Below are positions 7,827 through 16,575 of a stretch of 64,000 nt of DNA, one piece after another. The stretch is from Mucilaginibacter sp. UR6-11 (lineage in GTDB: Bacteria; Bacteroidota; Bacteroidia; Sphingobacteriales; Sphingobacteriaceae). The DNA lies in assembly GCF_020880695.1 (NCBI RefSeq), contig NZ_JAJIWO010000011.1:62001-126000 (forward strand). Reading direction: 5' to 3'. Position numbers and translations under genes: made by a program. Every line of letters begins with the position of its first letter. The first letter of the stretch is position 1. The notes beneath the pieces are model-generated. The model was not told the DNA's origin, searched no databases, and was given only the letters and a program-made list of their open reading frames with translations.

Positions 7827-8905
7827 GCGCTGGGTAGTACTAGTTGATACGCGTTAAGTGTACAATAGGCTGCCTGCGCCCAGGTATATTTTTTTAATAT
7901 TTTTTTGCGGAGCTGTTGATTTATTTTCGCAGTACTTGCCTGCTCAACAGCGGCTAGTATGCTTTCAGGCCGGGCAGGATCACAATAGAAGGCATCGTTC
8001 TCGAAATATTCGCGGGTATCGCCTTTGTCGGTAATAACCAGATTGCAGCCCATTGCCGCAGCCTCAACCGAGCTCAGGCCAGTTGTTTCAAACCAGCTGG
8101 GTAAAACGTGTACGCCGGCCTTTTGATAATAAGCCACCAGTTCGTCCTGTGGTAAATGAGCGATAAATCGGATGTTTGCTGCCGCGATATTATGGCACTC
8201 CTGATAATAAGCTTGCTGATTAGGACTGTGATTACCTATCAGTAATAGTTTAAACTGGGTGTTATTTAAAGCTTTTATTAAATTAAGCTGATTTTTTATT
8301 CCCTCGATGCGGGCAACGCACAGCACCAGCAACGGATCTTTTTCAACGGTTCCATCATATTGAAACAGCCTGGGGTCAATACCATTTGGGATGATACCAT
8401 ATTTTACATTGGATGGATAGGCTTTTAAAACGCGCAGGTATTCTGATTCAGAATTAGGTAAGATCATTTTAGCAGACCGCAATATTTGTTGTATGCTTTT
8501 CCGCTGCCCCTTCCAGATGTAAGACAGGCTTGATAAATGATCGCGCCCAAGCAGCCAGCGGGCTACGGTTTTCAGGTATTCAATACTGTCGGGCGGCAAA
8601 TAGCTAAACAATGATCCCAGCCCCTTACGGTAATGTTTATCATACTCGCTATAATCAACCAGTATGGTTGATACTACGTAAGGTTTATGCGCCTTTTGGC
8701 TATGATATACTATGTCCGCGGGACGTATAATATTGAAAAAATGTAATAGGTCATATTGGCTGTAATCAATAACTTCATTGCTTAGTTTGATAGTTGCGCA
8801 AACACCCAGATCAGCCAGGTGCGACGCGGTTTGCACCGCCTGCACGGTATCGCCGCCCGGGACGGTATATAAGGTAGATCGTGCTATAATGGCCACCCTC
8901 ATCAT
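7823..8905 (-). CDS. Glycosyltransferase family 4
   Basis: A 360-residue GT-B enzyme. The N-terminal domain binds the acceptor; the C-terminal domain starts near LVLCVARIEGIKNQ and holds the FETTGLSSVEAAAMG segment (EX7E, about residues 275-290) that binds the donor's phosphate and ribose. It presumably adds one sugar to the undecaprenyl-linked repeat unit in the cytosol. The start is one of two consecutive ATGs at 8905/8902. It shares 1 bp with the upstream GT2 and 4 bp with the downstream DUF1972 gene, so it belongs firmly to the polysaccharide operon. Confidence 0.88.
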   Translation of the reverse strand: MMRVAIIARSTLYTVPGGDTVQAVQTASHLADLGVCATIKLSNEVIDYSQYDLLHFFNIIRPADIVYHSQKAHKPYVVSTILVDYSEYDKHYRKGLGSLFSYLPPDSIEYLKTVARWLLGRDHLSSLSYIWKGQRKSIQQILRSAKMILPNSESEYLRVLKAYPSNVKYGIIPNGIDPRLFQYDGTVEKDPLLVLCVARIEGIKNQLNLIKALNNTQFKLLLIGNHSPNQQAYYQECHNIAAANIRFIAHLPQDELVAYYQKAGVHVLPSWFETTGLSSVEAAAMGCNLVITDKGDTREYFENDAFYCDPARPESILAAVEQASTAKINQQLRKKILKKYTWAQAAYCTLNAYQLVLPSA

Positions 8906-9864
8906 TACAAACGGTTTGGACTGAGTTTATGCAGCCAGGTTATTATGCTTTCGGGGAAATAACTTAGCAGGTACAGGAGGTAATTTTCAAAGCGCAGCGG
9001 ATATATTTTTATGGCTTTATTAAAGTAATTTCTGGCTCTTTCTGGCTGATGGTTAGCTGTAAGGAATTTTTTTCCGCATAGTGAATTATAGGCCCCTTCT
9101 TTTATTTTTCGTACATCCTGATCCCTGATAATAGCCAATAATTCGTTACCCTCGGCAGCAGTTATCGAACCACGTAAAACTATCCCGCGCTTTAACTCGC
9201 GGAACCTGCGGCCGCGCCATTTCTCGTCAATCGTAACTGAGCTTGAGTTAAGGCGATATTTAATCAACGGCTCGGTAAGGTTACAAAACAGGCCCTGGTT
9301 TACCAGGTTGGTCCACAGTAAATAATCTTCAAAGTTATGGGCGTGGGTGGGATAGCCACCGGCATTTAGCACCGCAGCTTTTTTATACATCACTGCAGGG
9401 TGCACAAACGGGCAGTAGAAATAAAGCTTAGCCATGATCTGCTCATGCGAGTAGGCAATGCAGTGAAAGTCGAATAAAAAATCGCCGTTCTCTAAAATAT
9501 ACTTCGCCTCACTGCCCACTAAAATGTATTCAGGGTTATCCTGTAAAAAACGTATTTGTTTTTCAAGGCGGTAAGGATAGCAAATATCATCAGCGTCAAA
9601 CCGGGCAATATACGGCGCCCTGGCGTACTTAAGGCCGGTATTCAACGCGTCGGCCACGCCCCTGTTGGATTGGTTAATTAATACTATCCGCTCATCATTA
9701 AAACTGTTAATGATAGCCACTGTTCCGTCGGTCGATCCATCATTAACAATAACCAGTTCAAAATCAGTATAGGTTTGCTGCAAAACAGAAGTAATGGCTT
9801 CGCCTATATATTTTTCAGCATTATAAGCGGGCATTAAAACGGTTATGTTTGGCGTGATTTTCAT
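8905..9864 (-). CDS. Glycosyltransferase family 2
   Basis: A 319-residue GT-A enzyme with the classical N-terminus ITVLMPAYNAEKYI, the VNDGSTDGT motif and an RFDADDI metal-binding DXD motif (about 95-105). The EDYLLW segment further on matches the ED motif that carries the catalytic base in many inverting GT2 enzymes. The C-terminal 80 residues are helical with hydrophobic stretches, perhaps for membrane association. It is translationally coupled to both neighbours (4-bp and 1-bp overlaps). It probably acts on a lipid-linked glycan at the cytosolic face; the sugar is not predictable. Confidence 0.9.
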   Translation of the reverse strand: MKITPNITVLMPAYNAEKYIGEAITSVLQQTYTDFELVIVNDGSTDGTVAIINSFNDERIVLINQSNRGVADALNTGLKYARAPYIARFDADDICYPYRLEKQIRFLQDNPEYILVGSEAKYILENGDFLFDFHCIAYSHEQIMAKLYFYCPFVHPAVMYKKAAVLNAGGYPTHAHNFEDYLLWTNLVNQGLFCNLTEPLIKYRLNSSSVTIDEKWRGRRFRELKRGIVLRGSITAAEGNELLAIIRDQDVRKIKEGAYNSLCGKKFLTANHQPERARNYFNKAIKIYPLRFENYLLYLLSYFPESIITWLHKLSPNRL

Positions 9865-11516
9865 TTGGAATATGCTTTGGCGCTAATTGATTCTTTGCCT
9901 TCTTTAATATTTAAAAAGAGGAGCAATTCAAAAAATACAATAACTGATAACTGCTCGAACCAGTAATCAATAAAAAAAATAAACAGCACCAACAGCAATA
10001 TGGGGACACCATAGGTAAGCGTAGCATAGTTCCCCGTAAAAAAGCCCAGATAAAAAACAAAGAGGGCCACTAAACCAAGCAGGCCATATTCGGCCAATAA
10101 CTGGTCATATACTGAAAATGGACTGTTGGTTAATGAATGGGTAGCTGCCGACTGGGTAAAAAAGCTCAGGTAAACATCAAGATGATTGCTTAAAAAATCA
10201 GGATTGATATAAATATACTTTTTAGGATATCCGCCCGTAAAAGCCAGGCCGGTTGCTCTGAATGTCAGCTTTGATGAAAAATTGCCTACGCCGGCACCGG
10301 TCAATATTTTTACAGGATGATATTTTAAAAAATTAACAGTTTGCAGCAACCCGATAACTTTTCCCGGGGTGAGGCTTAATTGATGGGAGCGTGAAATAGG
10401 GAGCGCCGCCTGGTTCGTATTGACAAAATCAACCAGTTGCTTTTGTTCCGGCGGTGTTGTTTTAAGCCATTGGTAAGCCGGTGCGTTAACATCCGGCCCG
10501 GGTATTATTATTTTTCCTTCCGGCGTTGCCAATACCCCAGGGGGGAGCTTGCTGTGCTTTATTTGGTTAATAGGTAACGCTGCGATACTATCTAGATAAA
10601 GCGTGGCAATTTTTTCTCTTTTTTCATCCGGGTTTAGGGTGCTGTCGGGCCGTCGGGTAATTGGTATATGGTTGTTTTGGGGCCACGGCGATATGATTTG
10701 TTTTTGGTAGAAAGCAGTTTTAAGGGTATTCACCACGTAATTATTGTTCTGCGGCGATATCCTGGCCATAAAAACCACTAAGAAGGAAACACAGACAATG
10801 ATCACACTTTTTTGGTCGCGGTTGCTGTTAAAAGCAAACAGAAATGCCAGTATGGCCAGCGTAAATACATTGGTAAAGTTGCTACCGGTAAGCAGTAAAA
10901 TGATCATGCAAACCAGCGTCATCCCCATGTTTTTTTTGGTAAGGAAATAGATAACGCCAAAGGCGTTCAACACGGCGTTGGTTGTCGAGGTATCAAAGGT
11001 AATGCCTTTAACAAAGTCGCCGGTGCTGATAAAATATTTTTGGTATTGGCCCTGGTAAGTGTAGGGATTAACGGCGTGCGTCTCTATTACAATGAAGGCC
11101 AGGTTTAATAATGAAGCTATGGTATTAATAATAAAAAAAAGGACGATTGTGCGGTGTATGGTTTCAGTATCATTTTTTTCCACCGATAATTTAACCTGAT
11201 GGATAGCAAGGATGCAGATTAGCCAAAAACCGATCCCGGTAATAAAAACCAGATTATAATTGAAATTAGAATAGTGGCCATTGAGTATAAAGCCGGCCAG
11301 CGCCACTAAAATTATTAAAGGATAAAACAAGGGTAACCTTGAGTTTTTAAGTTTAAAGCCAAACTTAAAATCAAACTGTAGTAAGTAGATCAGGGCAATT
11401 GCCGGAATCTTTACCGCCAGTTTTACATTTAAAAGCAGCAGCAAAAACAGCAGTAGTTTCCAATCGGCATAGCCTCTTAGTTTTTTTAAATTTAAAGCTG
11501 ATTGCAATTGCGTCAT
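9861..11516 (-). CDS. O-antigen polymerase-like membrane protein with a long periplasmic loop
   Basis: A 551-residue multi-pass membrane protein with about 11-12 hydrophobic segments. Between roughly residues 250 and 440 lies an unusually long hydrophilic stretch with several PDS/PPG-type segments and a late GAGVGNFSSKL motif, where Wzy proteins carry their catalytic periplasmic loops. By position, directly after a Wzx-like flippase, it is the best candidate for the repeat-unit polymerase, leaving the protein at 5480-6721 as ligase. The start is ATG 11516; 45 bp separate it from the flippase stop. Sequence similarity within Wzy proteins is weak, so the assignment rests on topology and context. 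Confidence 0.7.
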   Translation of the reverse strand: MTQLQSALNLKKLRGYADWKLLLFLLLLLNVKLAVKIPAIALIYLLQFDFKFGFKLKNSRLPLFYPLIILVALAGFILNGHYSNFNYNLVFITGIGFWLICILAIHQVKLSVEKNDTETIHRTIVLFFIINTIASLLNLAFIVIETHAVNPYTYQGQYQKYFISTGDFVKGITFDTSTTNAVLNAFGVIYFLTKKNMGMTLVCMIILLLTGSNFTNVFTLAILAFLFAFNSNRDQKSVIIVCVSFLVVFMARISPQNNNYVVNTLKTAFYQKQIISPWPQNNHIPITRRPDSTLNPDEKREKIATLYLDSIAALPINQIKHSKLPPGVLATPEGKIIIPGPDVNAPAYQWLKTTPPEQKQLVDFVNTNQAALPISRSHQLSLTPGKVIGLLQTVNFLKYHPVKILTGAGVGNFSSKLTFRATGLAFTGGYPKKYIYINPDFLSNHLDVYLSFFTQSAATHSLTNSPFSVYDQLLAEYGLLGLVALFVFYLGFFTGNYATLTYGVPILLLVLFIFFIDYWFEQLSVIVFFELLLFLNIKEGKESISAKAYSK

Positions 11517-11561
11517 CCGTGTTTTCGGCCCCTGTAAAACCGGTTAATCCCGATAGAGGGA

Positions 11562-13016
11562 TTACGGCCGAAAATTGGGTTTGGTTGCCTGTAGCGGCGG
11601 CACCTGGCCAAAAATAGTTTTAAATCTTTGCGTGTCTTTTACCTGGATTTGCCCGGTAAGAAACAGTAAAATCCAATAATTTATTATTGAGCATGGTATC
11701 ACCGGCCAGCCGGCGGCAAAAAGAGCTTTGGCGGCAAAGCAGCTGCCCAGGGCGCAAGCCATACAAATAATTAGCGGCTGCCATATTTTATTCAGATCAG
11801 GCAAAGTGTTTTTACAACTGTAAAATATAGCCTGGGCAATACAGGCCAGCAAAAATGCAATTGCGGCGCCTTCGTTTTTATAAATAGGGATAAGCATGAT
11901 ATCGCCGGCCATATTAACCGCCAGCGTTACTATAAACGCGTTCAGGATCATTTTTAAACGGCCCTGTGCAAAAAACATCGTCCACAAAAAATTCTCGATA
12001 TACAGCAATGGTAAGCAGAGCGATAATATGAAAATGGTATTAATATTTACCGCACCGTATTTGCCGCCGGTGAGCCAGTCAATGACAGGTGCCCAGTATA
12101 TATTTAATACCAGTACCGTAAACGCTGCGATGGTAATTTCTATCCTGATCAGAAATTTCAGGCTTTCGGTATTAATATCGCCCTGCTTAAACATTTTGGT
12201 AAAACGGGGGATAAGCAGCGGTGCAATGGCGAGCAGGGGCAGCGTGGCCAGTTCAAATAATTTATAGGCAAAACTATATTCGGCCAATTTAACGGCCGAC
12301 AACATGAAGCCGATAAATATCCAGTCAAACCGCGCCAGCGATGAGGTAATTAATACTACCCCCATTTGGGGCAAAGCTTCGCGCAACAGGTTAAAATAGT
12401 TGGCCCTGTCCCATTTTACCACAATACGTATTTGGGTAGATCTTTTAAATAAGAGCAATCCTGTTACAAATTCTAAAGCATCGCCCGCTATAAAAATGGC
12501 GATGATTGTTGTCAGGCCGAGTTTATGAAGTATTAAAAAGATCAACAAACAAACAGCCCGGACCAAATTGGAGATAACGGACAGGCGGGCCAATAAATTA
12601 AACATTTCCAGTCCGTTTGCAGCTTGCTTATAGGGGGTCGAAAAATAGATCATCAACTTTCCAATACCTATCAGCAGCAATAAATTATATACCGCGGGCA
12701 GGTTAGGCAGCCATATGTAGCCGGTAAACAGTAAACCGTAAAACACCAATCCGGTAATTAAAGTGTGGGTAATGTAAAGTGACAGTGCTGATTCCTTATC
12801 ATCCCCCGAGGCAATTTTCCGGACGATGAGCTGATCCATCCCGCAGGAAAGAATATTAAAGACGGCTAATAAAATGGCCAGCGCCAGGTTGATCTGCCCA
12901 AAACTGTCTTTGCCAAGGCTGGTTGACAGCACGTAGAATATTACCAACCCCAGCAGCTGATTAAAAATCAGCTGCAAAGCATTTGCCGAGAGATTTTTTA
13001 AGTGGGGCCTTTTCAC
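11562..13016 (-). CDS. Oligosaccharide flippase, Wzx/MATE-like
   Basis: A 484-residue protein with about 14 predicted membrane helices beginning at the characteristic LSANALQLIFNQLLGLVIFY segment; this is the PST/MOP flippase family that moves undecaprenyl-diphosphate-linked repeat units across the inner membrane. The start is GTG at 13016; no ATG gives the complete N-terminal helix. It follows the first gene of the operon by 15 bp. Flippase, polymerase-like protein and ligase-like protein in one operon indicate a Wzx/Wzy-dependent polysaccharide pathway. A separate ABC-type flippase occurs at 37588-39279. Confidence 0.87.
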   Translation of the reverse strand: MKRPHLKNLSANALQLIFNQLLGLVIFYVLSTSLGKDSFGQINLALAILLAVFNILSCGMDQLIVRKIASGDDKESALSLYITHTLITGLVFYGLLFTGYIWLPNLPAVYNLLLLIGIGKLMIYFSTPYKQAANGLEMFNLLARLSVISNLVRAVCLLIFLILHKLGLTTIIAIFIAGDALEFVTGLLLFKRSTQIRIVVKWDRANYFNLLREALPQMGVVLITSSLARFDWIFIGFMLSAVKLAEYSFAYKLFELATLPLLAIAPLLIPRFTKMFKQGDINTESLKFLIRIEITIAAFTVLVLNIYWAPVIDWLTGGKYGAVNINTIFILSLCLPLLYIENFLWTMFFAQGRLKMILNAFIVTLAVNMAGDIMLIPIYKNEGAAIAFLLACIAQAIFYSCKNTLPDLNKIWQPLIICMACALGSCFAAKALFAAGWPVIPCSIINYWILLFLTGQIQVKDTQRFKTIFGQVPPLQATKPNFRP

Positions 13017-13031
13017 TATACAGCTAAATAA

Positions 13032-13829
13032 TTAATACTCAACCGCTAATTTAGGTTTTAGGTATTGTTTTTTCTTAGCGTTATTTTCGAGGCGAAGGAG
13101 GTAGTGGTATTTAAGCCATTTGTTTTTGTAGGTAATGCGTGCAATAGCCAATCCTTCTTTTCCATCCAGGAAACCGCCAAAAAAAATGTAGTTTTTTATA
13201 AAGCTAAAAATTGGCGATAAATACAAATTAACAGTATTGGCCTTTTTGCCAATGCTCAAATATTTCTCGGCGCTAAGGCGCGCGTAATAAAGCGCTTTGG
13301 CATTACACTCCCTGGTGTTTTTTACCGAGTAATGATGTATAAAGCCATCTAAGCGCTGCATTTTGGTATGATCGGGCAGTACCAATGTTTCATGCACGTT
13401 TGATTGCGACCATTTAACCCGGGTACGGTTAAATAACCGAATATGATGATCCCTGCCCCAGCTGCCATAACGTATCAGCTTTTTTCCGAAATAAGATTTA
13501 AACCTAACGTCATACACCATGGCCGGGTCGTCAAGTTTCAGGCTATGCAGTGATAGTGCCAGTTCAAGGTCGGCAATTTCATCGGCATCGATGCTTAAAA
13601 TCCAGTCATATTTAGCCAGGGCAATCCCTTTGTTCTTGTTAGTGCCATAGCCATCCCAGTTCCGCTGATAAACCCGGCAGCCCCCGGCCACCGCAATGCT
13701 ATACGTTTCATCGATACTGTAATTGTCAATTATAAGTATATCATCTGTTATCATTTTTGCCGCGGTAATACAGTCACCTATAACTTCAGCTTCATTTTTG
13801 GTAATAATTACTACGGAAACGGGTATCAT
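13032..13829 (-). CDS. Glycosyltransferase family 2 (KdtX/WaaE-like), first gene of the polysaccharide operon
   Basis: A 265-residue enzyme with the N-terminus VSVVIITKNEAEVI, the donor-binding IIDNYSIDET region and a DADE metal-binding motif near residue 90. The NKNKGI and HHIRLFNRTR segments place it in the lipopolysaccharide-core branch (KdtX/WaaE). It heads the seven-gene minus-strand operon, with its ATG at 13829. A GCAACC-N16-CGT promoter element lies 46-70 bp upstream (13875-13899, minus strand), so the whole operon is a predicted target of the ECF sigma factor encoded divergently at 14085. Confidence 0.88.
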   Translation of the reverse strand: MIPVSVVIITKNEAEVIGDCITAAKMITDDILIIDNYSIDETYSIAVAGGCRVYQRNWDGYGTNKNKGIALAKYDWILSIDADEIADLELALSLHSLKLDDPAMVYDVRFKSYFGKKLIRYGSWGRDHHIRLFNRTRVKWSQSNVHETLVLPDHTKMQRLDGFIHHYSVKNTRECNAKALYYARLSAEKYLSIGKKANTVNLYLSPIFSFIKNYIFFGGFLDGKEGLAIARITYKNKWLKYHYLLRLENNAKKKQYLKPKLAVEY

Positions 13830-13874
13830 GCCAATGTTATTTATACGTGTTTTAACAGGTTGATTACTATGAAC

Positions 13875-13899
13875 ACGGGCACGGATTATAAAAGGTTGC
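13875..13899 (-). promoter_or_regulatory. ECF-type promoter P2 (polysaccharide operon)
   Basis: On the minus strand GCAACC (13899-13894), a 16-bp spacer and CGT (13877-13875, extended CGTGTTC) form a -35/-10 pair identical in layout to the other copies in this window. Transcription would begin near 13868, giving a leader of about 40 nt. Confidence 0.75.
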
Positions 13900-14007
13900 C
13901 TATCCGTATAAAAATTACAATTGAAATTCGTAAGTGCCTGTGTTTAAACATTAATTGTTTTAATGGGCCTTGTTTTCAATTATTTTAAACTAAATTTAAA
14001 TTGCGGG

Positions 14008-14032
14008 GCAACCTTTAGGCTGCAATCAACGT
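14008..14032 (+). promoter_or_regulatory. ECF-type promoter P1 (autoregulation of the sigma operon)
   Basis: GCAACC (14008-14013), 16-bp spacer and CGT (14030-14032, extended CGTGATG), 52 bp before the ECF sigma start codon. The GCAACCTTT arm is the exact inverted counterpart of the one in P2, so the two divergent promoters share nine bases. An ECF gene preceded by the motif it reads is the classical sign of autoregulation. Confidence 0.78.
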
Positions 14033-14084
14033 GATGCATATAAACACGGGATAATATCACTTTAGCAACTATTTTATAACCCAT

Positions 14085-14723
14085 ATGGGCGAAGAAGAGT
14101 TACATCAATTGATCGACGGCTGTATGAAACAGGACAGGAAATGCCAGAAAATGCTGTATAAAGCATTTTACGGTTTTTCTATGGCCATATGTTTGCGTTA
14201 TGCCGGCGACCGTGATGAAGCTGCTGAAGTGATGAACCAGGGCTTTTTTAAGGTTTTTACCAAGATAGAATCGTACGACACTACCCGCCCGTTTAAGGCC
14301 TGGCTGGGCAGAATAATGATGAATGTATCAATTGATTATTACCGTGCCAATCTTAAAATGGCATATGCCGAAGATCTTGACCAGGCCGAGCACCTGTATG
14401 ATGCCAGCATAGCTACAGACAATAATTTAAATTATAATGATCTGTTGGCTATGGTGCAAAAGCTGCCACAGGGGTACAGAACCGTTTTTAACCTGTTTGC
14501 TATTGACGGCTACTCGCACGAAGAAATTGCCGAGATGCTGAACATTAACATAGGCACGTCAAAATCAAATCTGTTTAAGGCCAGGCAAAAATTAAAGCAA
14601 ATGATACAGGATGCTGACTCATCCGGTAATTATATAAATGGAGTGAGTTTTACACCGGTAGTTGCCATGAACGCATCTGTTATTACGCCGGTGTTCTATA
14701 ACGATAAAGGTATTAGAGAATGA
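14085..14723 (+). CDS. ECF (group 4) RNA polymerase sigma factor
   Basis: A 212-residue sigma-70 family protein reduced to regions 2 and 4. Region 2 runs from about residue 20 (MLYKAFYGFSMAICLRYAGD) through the RPFKAWLGRIMMNVSIDYYR segment typical of Bacteroidota ECFs; region 4 (about 125-180) holds the helix-turn-helix HEEIAEMLNINIGTSKSNL. About 35 residues follow region 4, a tail longer than in minimal ECFs and of unknown role. Its stop overlaps the next start (ATGA), so sigma and membrane protein are coupled. Promoter P1 indicates autoregulation, and the same motif occurs ahead of six other units in the window. The activating signal is not evident. Confidence 0.93.
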   Translation: MGEEELHQLIDGCMKQDRKCQKMLYKAFYGFSMAICLRYAGDRDEAAEVMNQGFFKVFTKIESYDTTRPFKAWLGRIMMNVSIDYYRANLKMAYAEDLDQAEHLYDASIATDNNLNYNDLLAMVQKLPQGYRTVFNLFAIDGYSHEEIAEMLNINIGTSKSNLFKARQKLKQMIQDADSSGNYINGVSFTPVVAMNASVITPVFYNDKGIRE

Positions 14724-15997
14724 AAAAGGAAAAGGGCATAGATGACATCTTTAAGCACGGCCTCGGGGACCCGGTTGATGAAACCGCATTCAGGGAAAGT
14801 GATTGGGATGGACTGGAAAATATGCTCGATGAGCGTAAGGGGAAAGGGAAGATTTTTTGGCTGCCCATTTTAGGCAGCGTCGCCGCAGTGTTGTTGGCGT
14901 TTTTTGGCTTGTGGATGTTTAGGCCACAGGCAACACCAACAAAACACAATACAGAAATGGTTGCCACTAAAACTATAAAAAGCAAATCATCTGTTGCTTA
15001 TGTTCCACAGTCACGGCAGCATCCGGCAGTTAACCAGCCGTCGCAAAATGGTAATGCACCAGTTTCTAAATCAATAAGTACAACGGATGATGGGAAAATA
15101 GTTACACAACCGGGTAGATCATCGTATTTAGCCGGAAATTTAAATAAAAGGAAACGCGGTGTGGCAGATACGGCTCCACAAACCGCAGGGAATTACGGGA
15201 TATCGGCTGCCGCCAAAAAAGGCCGTGATGCAGCAGGGCCTAACACCACTCTGGCCGCCATAAGTACAGGGGTTGTTACAATAGATAATGGTTTGCAGGT
15301 GCCGGCCATTACCACAACTGATATTTTACCGAAAAGGGGTTTTGATGCATTAGCAGCCTCGAAGCCCGTAAGCAAAAAAATAGGTACTTCGGCATTTCGT
15401 CCGCAATTTGCTTTAAGTGTACTGGCCGCTTCTGAGTTAAATGGGGTCGGTTCATTCCAATCCACAAGCAGCGGCACTAATTTAGGGCTGATGTTTTCAG
15501 TGGGGGTAAAGAAGTTTACCCTAAGCACCGGCGCAAATTACTCTACCAAACCATATACATTACCGTTTGATCAGTATCATACTTCTTACCAGTTTAAAAA
15601 TACCCCCCAGTATGTAACCGCCGATTGTCGGGTTTTGGATATCCCGATAAATATCGGCTACCAGTTATACAACAAATCGCGCAACAAGATAACCGTCGGC
15701 ACCGGCATTTCATCATACATCATGATGCATGAAAGTTATACTTATGATTATGGCAATACATCAACGTTATACGGGCCGTCGTATTACGCAGTAAAAAACA
15801 AGGGTAAATATATATTCAGTATTATGAACCTGCAGGCAAGTTATGAGCGCCAGATAAATTCAAAAGTGGGGATAAGTTTACAGCCTTATCTTAAAGTGCC
15901 ATTATCAAATATAGGCTACAGCCAGGTTAAGGTACAAACCTTTGGGGTAGCTGTAGGGCTTAACTGGAACATAAATTCGTTAATAAAACCTAAGTAA
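14720..15997 (+). CDS. Membrane-anchored protein with C-terminal outer-membrane-type beta-barrel domain (candidate anti-sigma factor)
   Basis: A 425-residue protein with no signal peptide. Residues 1-44 are charged and presumably cytosolic (containing WDGLENMLDERK), 45-67 form one hydrophobic segment, 68-225 are a low-complexity Thr/Ser/Ala/Pro linker, and 227-425 have alternating hydrophobic/aromatic strands resembling an outer membrane beta-barrel (porin/PorT-like) domain. Position directly behind the ECF gene with a 4-bp overlap, plus the short cytosolic segment and single TM helix, fits an anti-sigma factor. Recognised zinc-finger or FecR-like domains are absent. The C-terminal part could instead fold as a soluble periplasmic beta domain. 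Role inferred from context only. Confidence 0.6.
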   Translation: MKKEKGIDDIFKHGLGDPVDETAFRESDWDGLENMLDERKGKGKIFWLPILGSVAAVLLAFFGLWMFRPQATPTKHNTEMVATKTIKSKSSVAYVPQSRQHPAVNQPSQNGNAPVSKSISTTDDGKIVTQPGRSSYLAGNLNKRKRGVADTAPQTAGNYGISAAAKKGRDAAGPNTTLAAISTGVVTIDNGLQVPAITTTDILPKRGFDALAASKPVSKKIGTSAFRPQFALSVLAASELNGVGSFQSTSSGTNLGLMFSVGVKKFTLSTGANYSTKPYTLPFDQYHTSYQFKNTPQYVTADCRVLDIPINIGYQLYNKSRNKITVGTGISSYIMMHESYTYDYGNTSTLYGPSYYAVKNKGKYIFSIMNLQASYERQINSKVGISLQPYLKVPLSNIGYSQVKVQTFGVAVGLNWNINSLIKPK

Positions 15998-16000
15998 AAC

Positions 16001-16546
16001 ATGAAACATATCAGTATTATTTTACTCGCCTGGCTAAGCATCATGAACCAGACGGGGCAGGGACTTTATGCTTGTAAAAACGCTCAGATCAGTCTTTTTT
16101 CGAGCGCACCCATAGAGGATATCGCCGCTAAAACATCCTCAGGCACATCGGTTTATAATTCCGCCACCGGAGATTTGATTTTTAGCGTGGCGATAAACAC
16201 TTTTAAGTTCCCCAAGGCGCTTATGCAGGAACATTTTAACAGTGATTACCTGGAAAGCGACAAATACCCACGGGCTACTTTTAAAGGTAAAATACAGGAA
16301 CATCCAGATCTGACCAATGATGGGAACTATCCCATAACCGTAACCGGCGAGCTGGATGTACATAATGTAAAGCAAACCCGCACCATACCTGCTACGCTTA
16401 CGGTAGCGGGTGGAATTATCACCATGAAAGCAGAGTTTACGGTAAAATGCGTCGACCATCATATTGATATACCGAGGTTGGTATTTCACAACATTGCAGA
16501 GAGTATTAAAATTAATGTCACTGCCACTTATACGGCAGCCAAATAA
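16001..16546 (+). CDS. YceI family periplasmic protein
   Basis: A 181-residue secreted protein: an N-terminal signal peptide (about 1-24), then the YceI lipocalin-like barrel. The family pattern is seen in FKFPKALMQEHFNSDYLES, then KYPRATFKGKI, then the YPITVTGELDVHNVKQTR segment. YceI proteins bind long polyisoprenoid or amphiphilic ligands such as quinones in the periplasm. It begins 3 bp after the candidate anti-sigma gene and so belongs to the ECF operon. With the downstream DUF5777 and Rieske genes it forms a module that I would expect to handle a lipid-soluble redox or isoprenoid compound. Confidence 0.9.
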   Translation: MKHISIILLAWLSIMNQTGQGLYACKNAQISLFSSAPIEDIAAKTSSGTSVYNSATGDLIFSVAINTFKFPKALMQEHFNSDYLESDKYPRATFKGKIQEHPDLTNDGNYPITVTGELDVHNVKQTRTIPATLTVAGGIITMKAEFTVKCVDHHIDIPRLVFHNIAESIKINVTATYTAAK

Positions 16547-16575
16547 ATAATAAACACAACACAATTATCACAACA

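Noticed and set aside
14713-14985. A 90-codon minus-strand frame at the start of the membrane-protein gene
   Set aside because: Antisense to the coupled sigma/membrane gene pair; its hydrophobicity merely mirrors the transmembrane codons.
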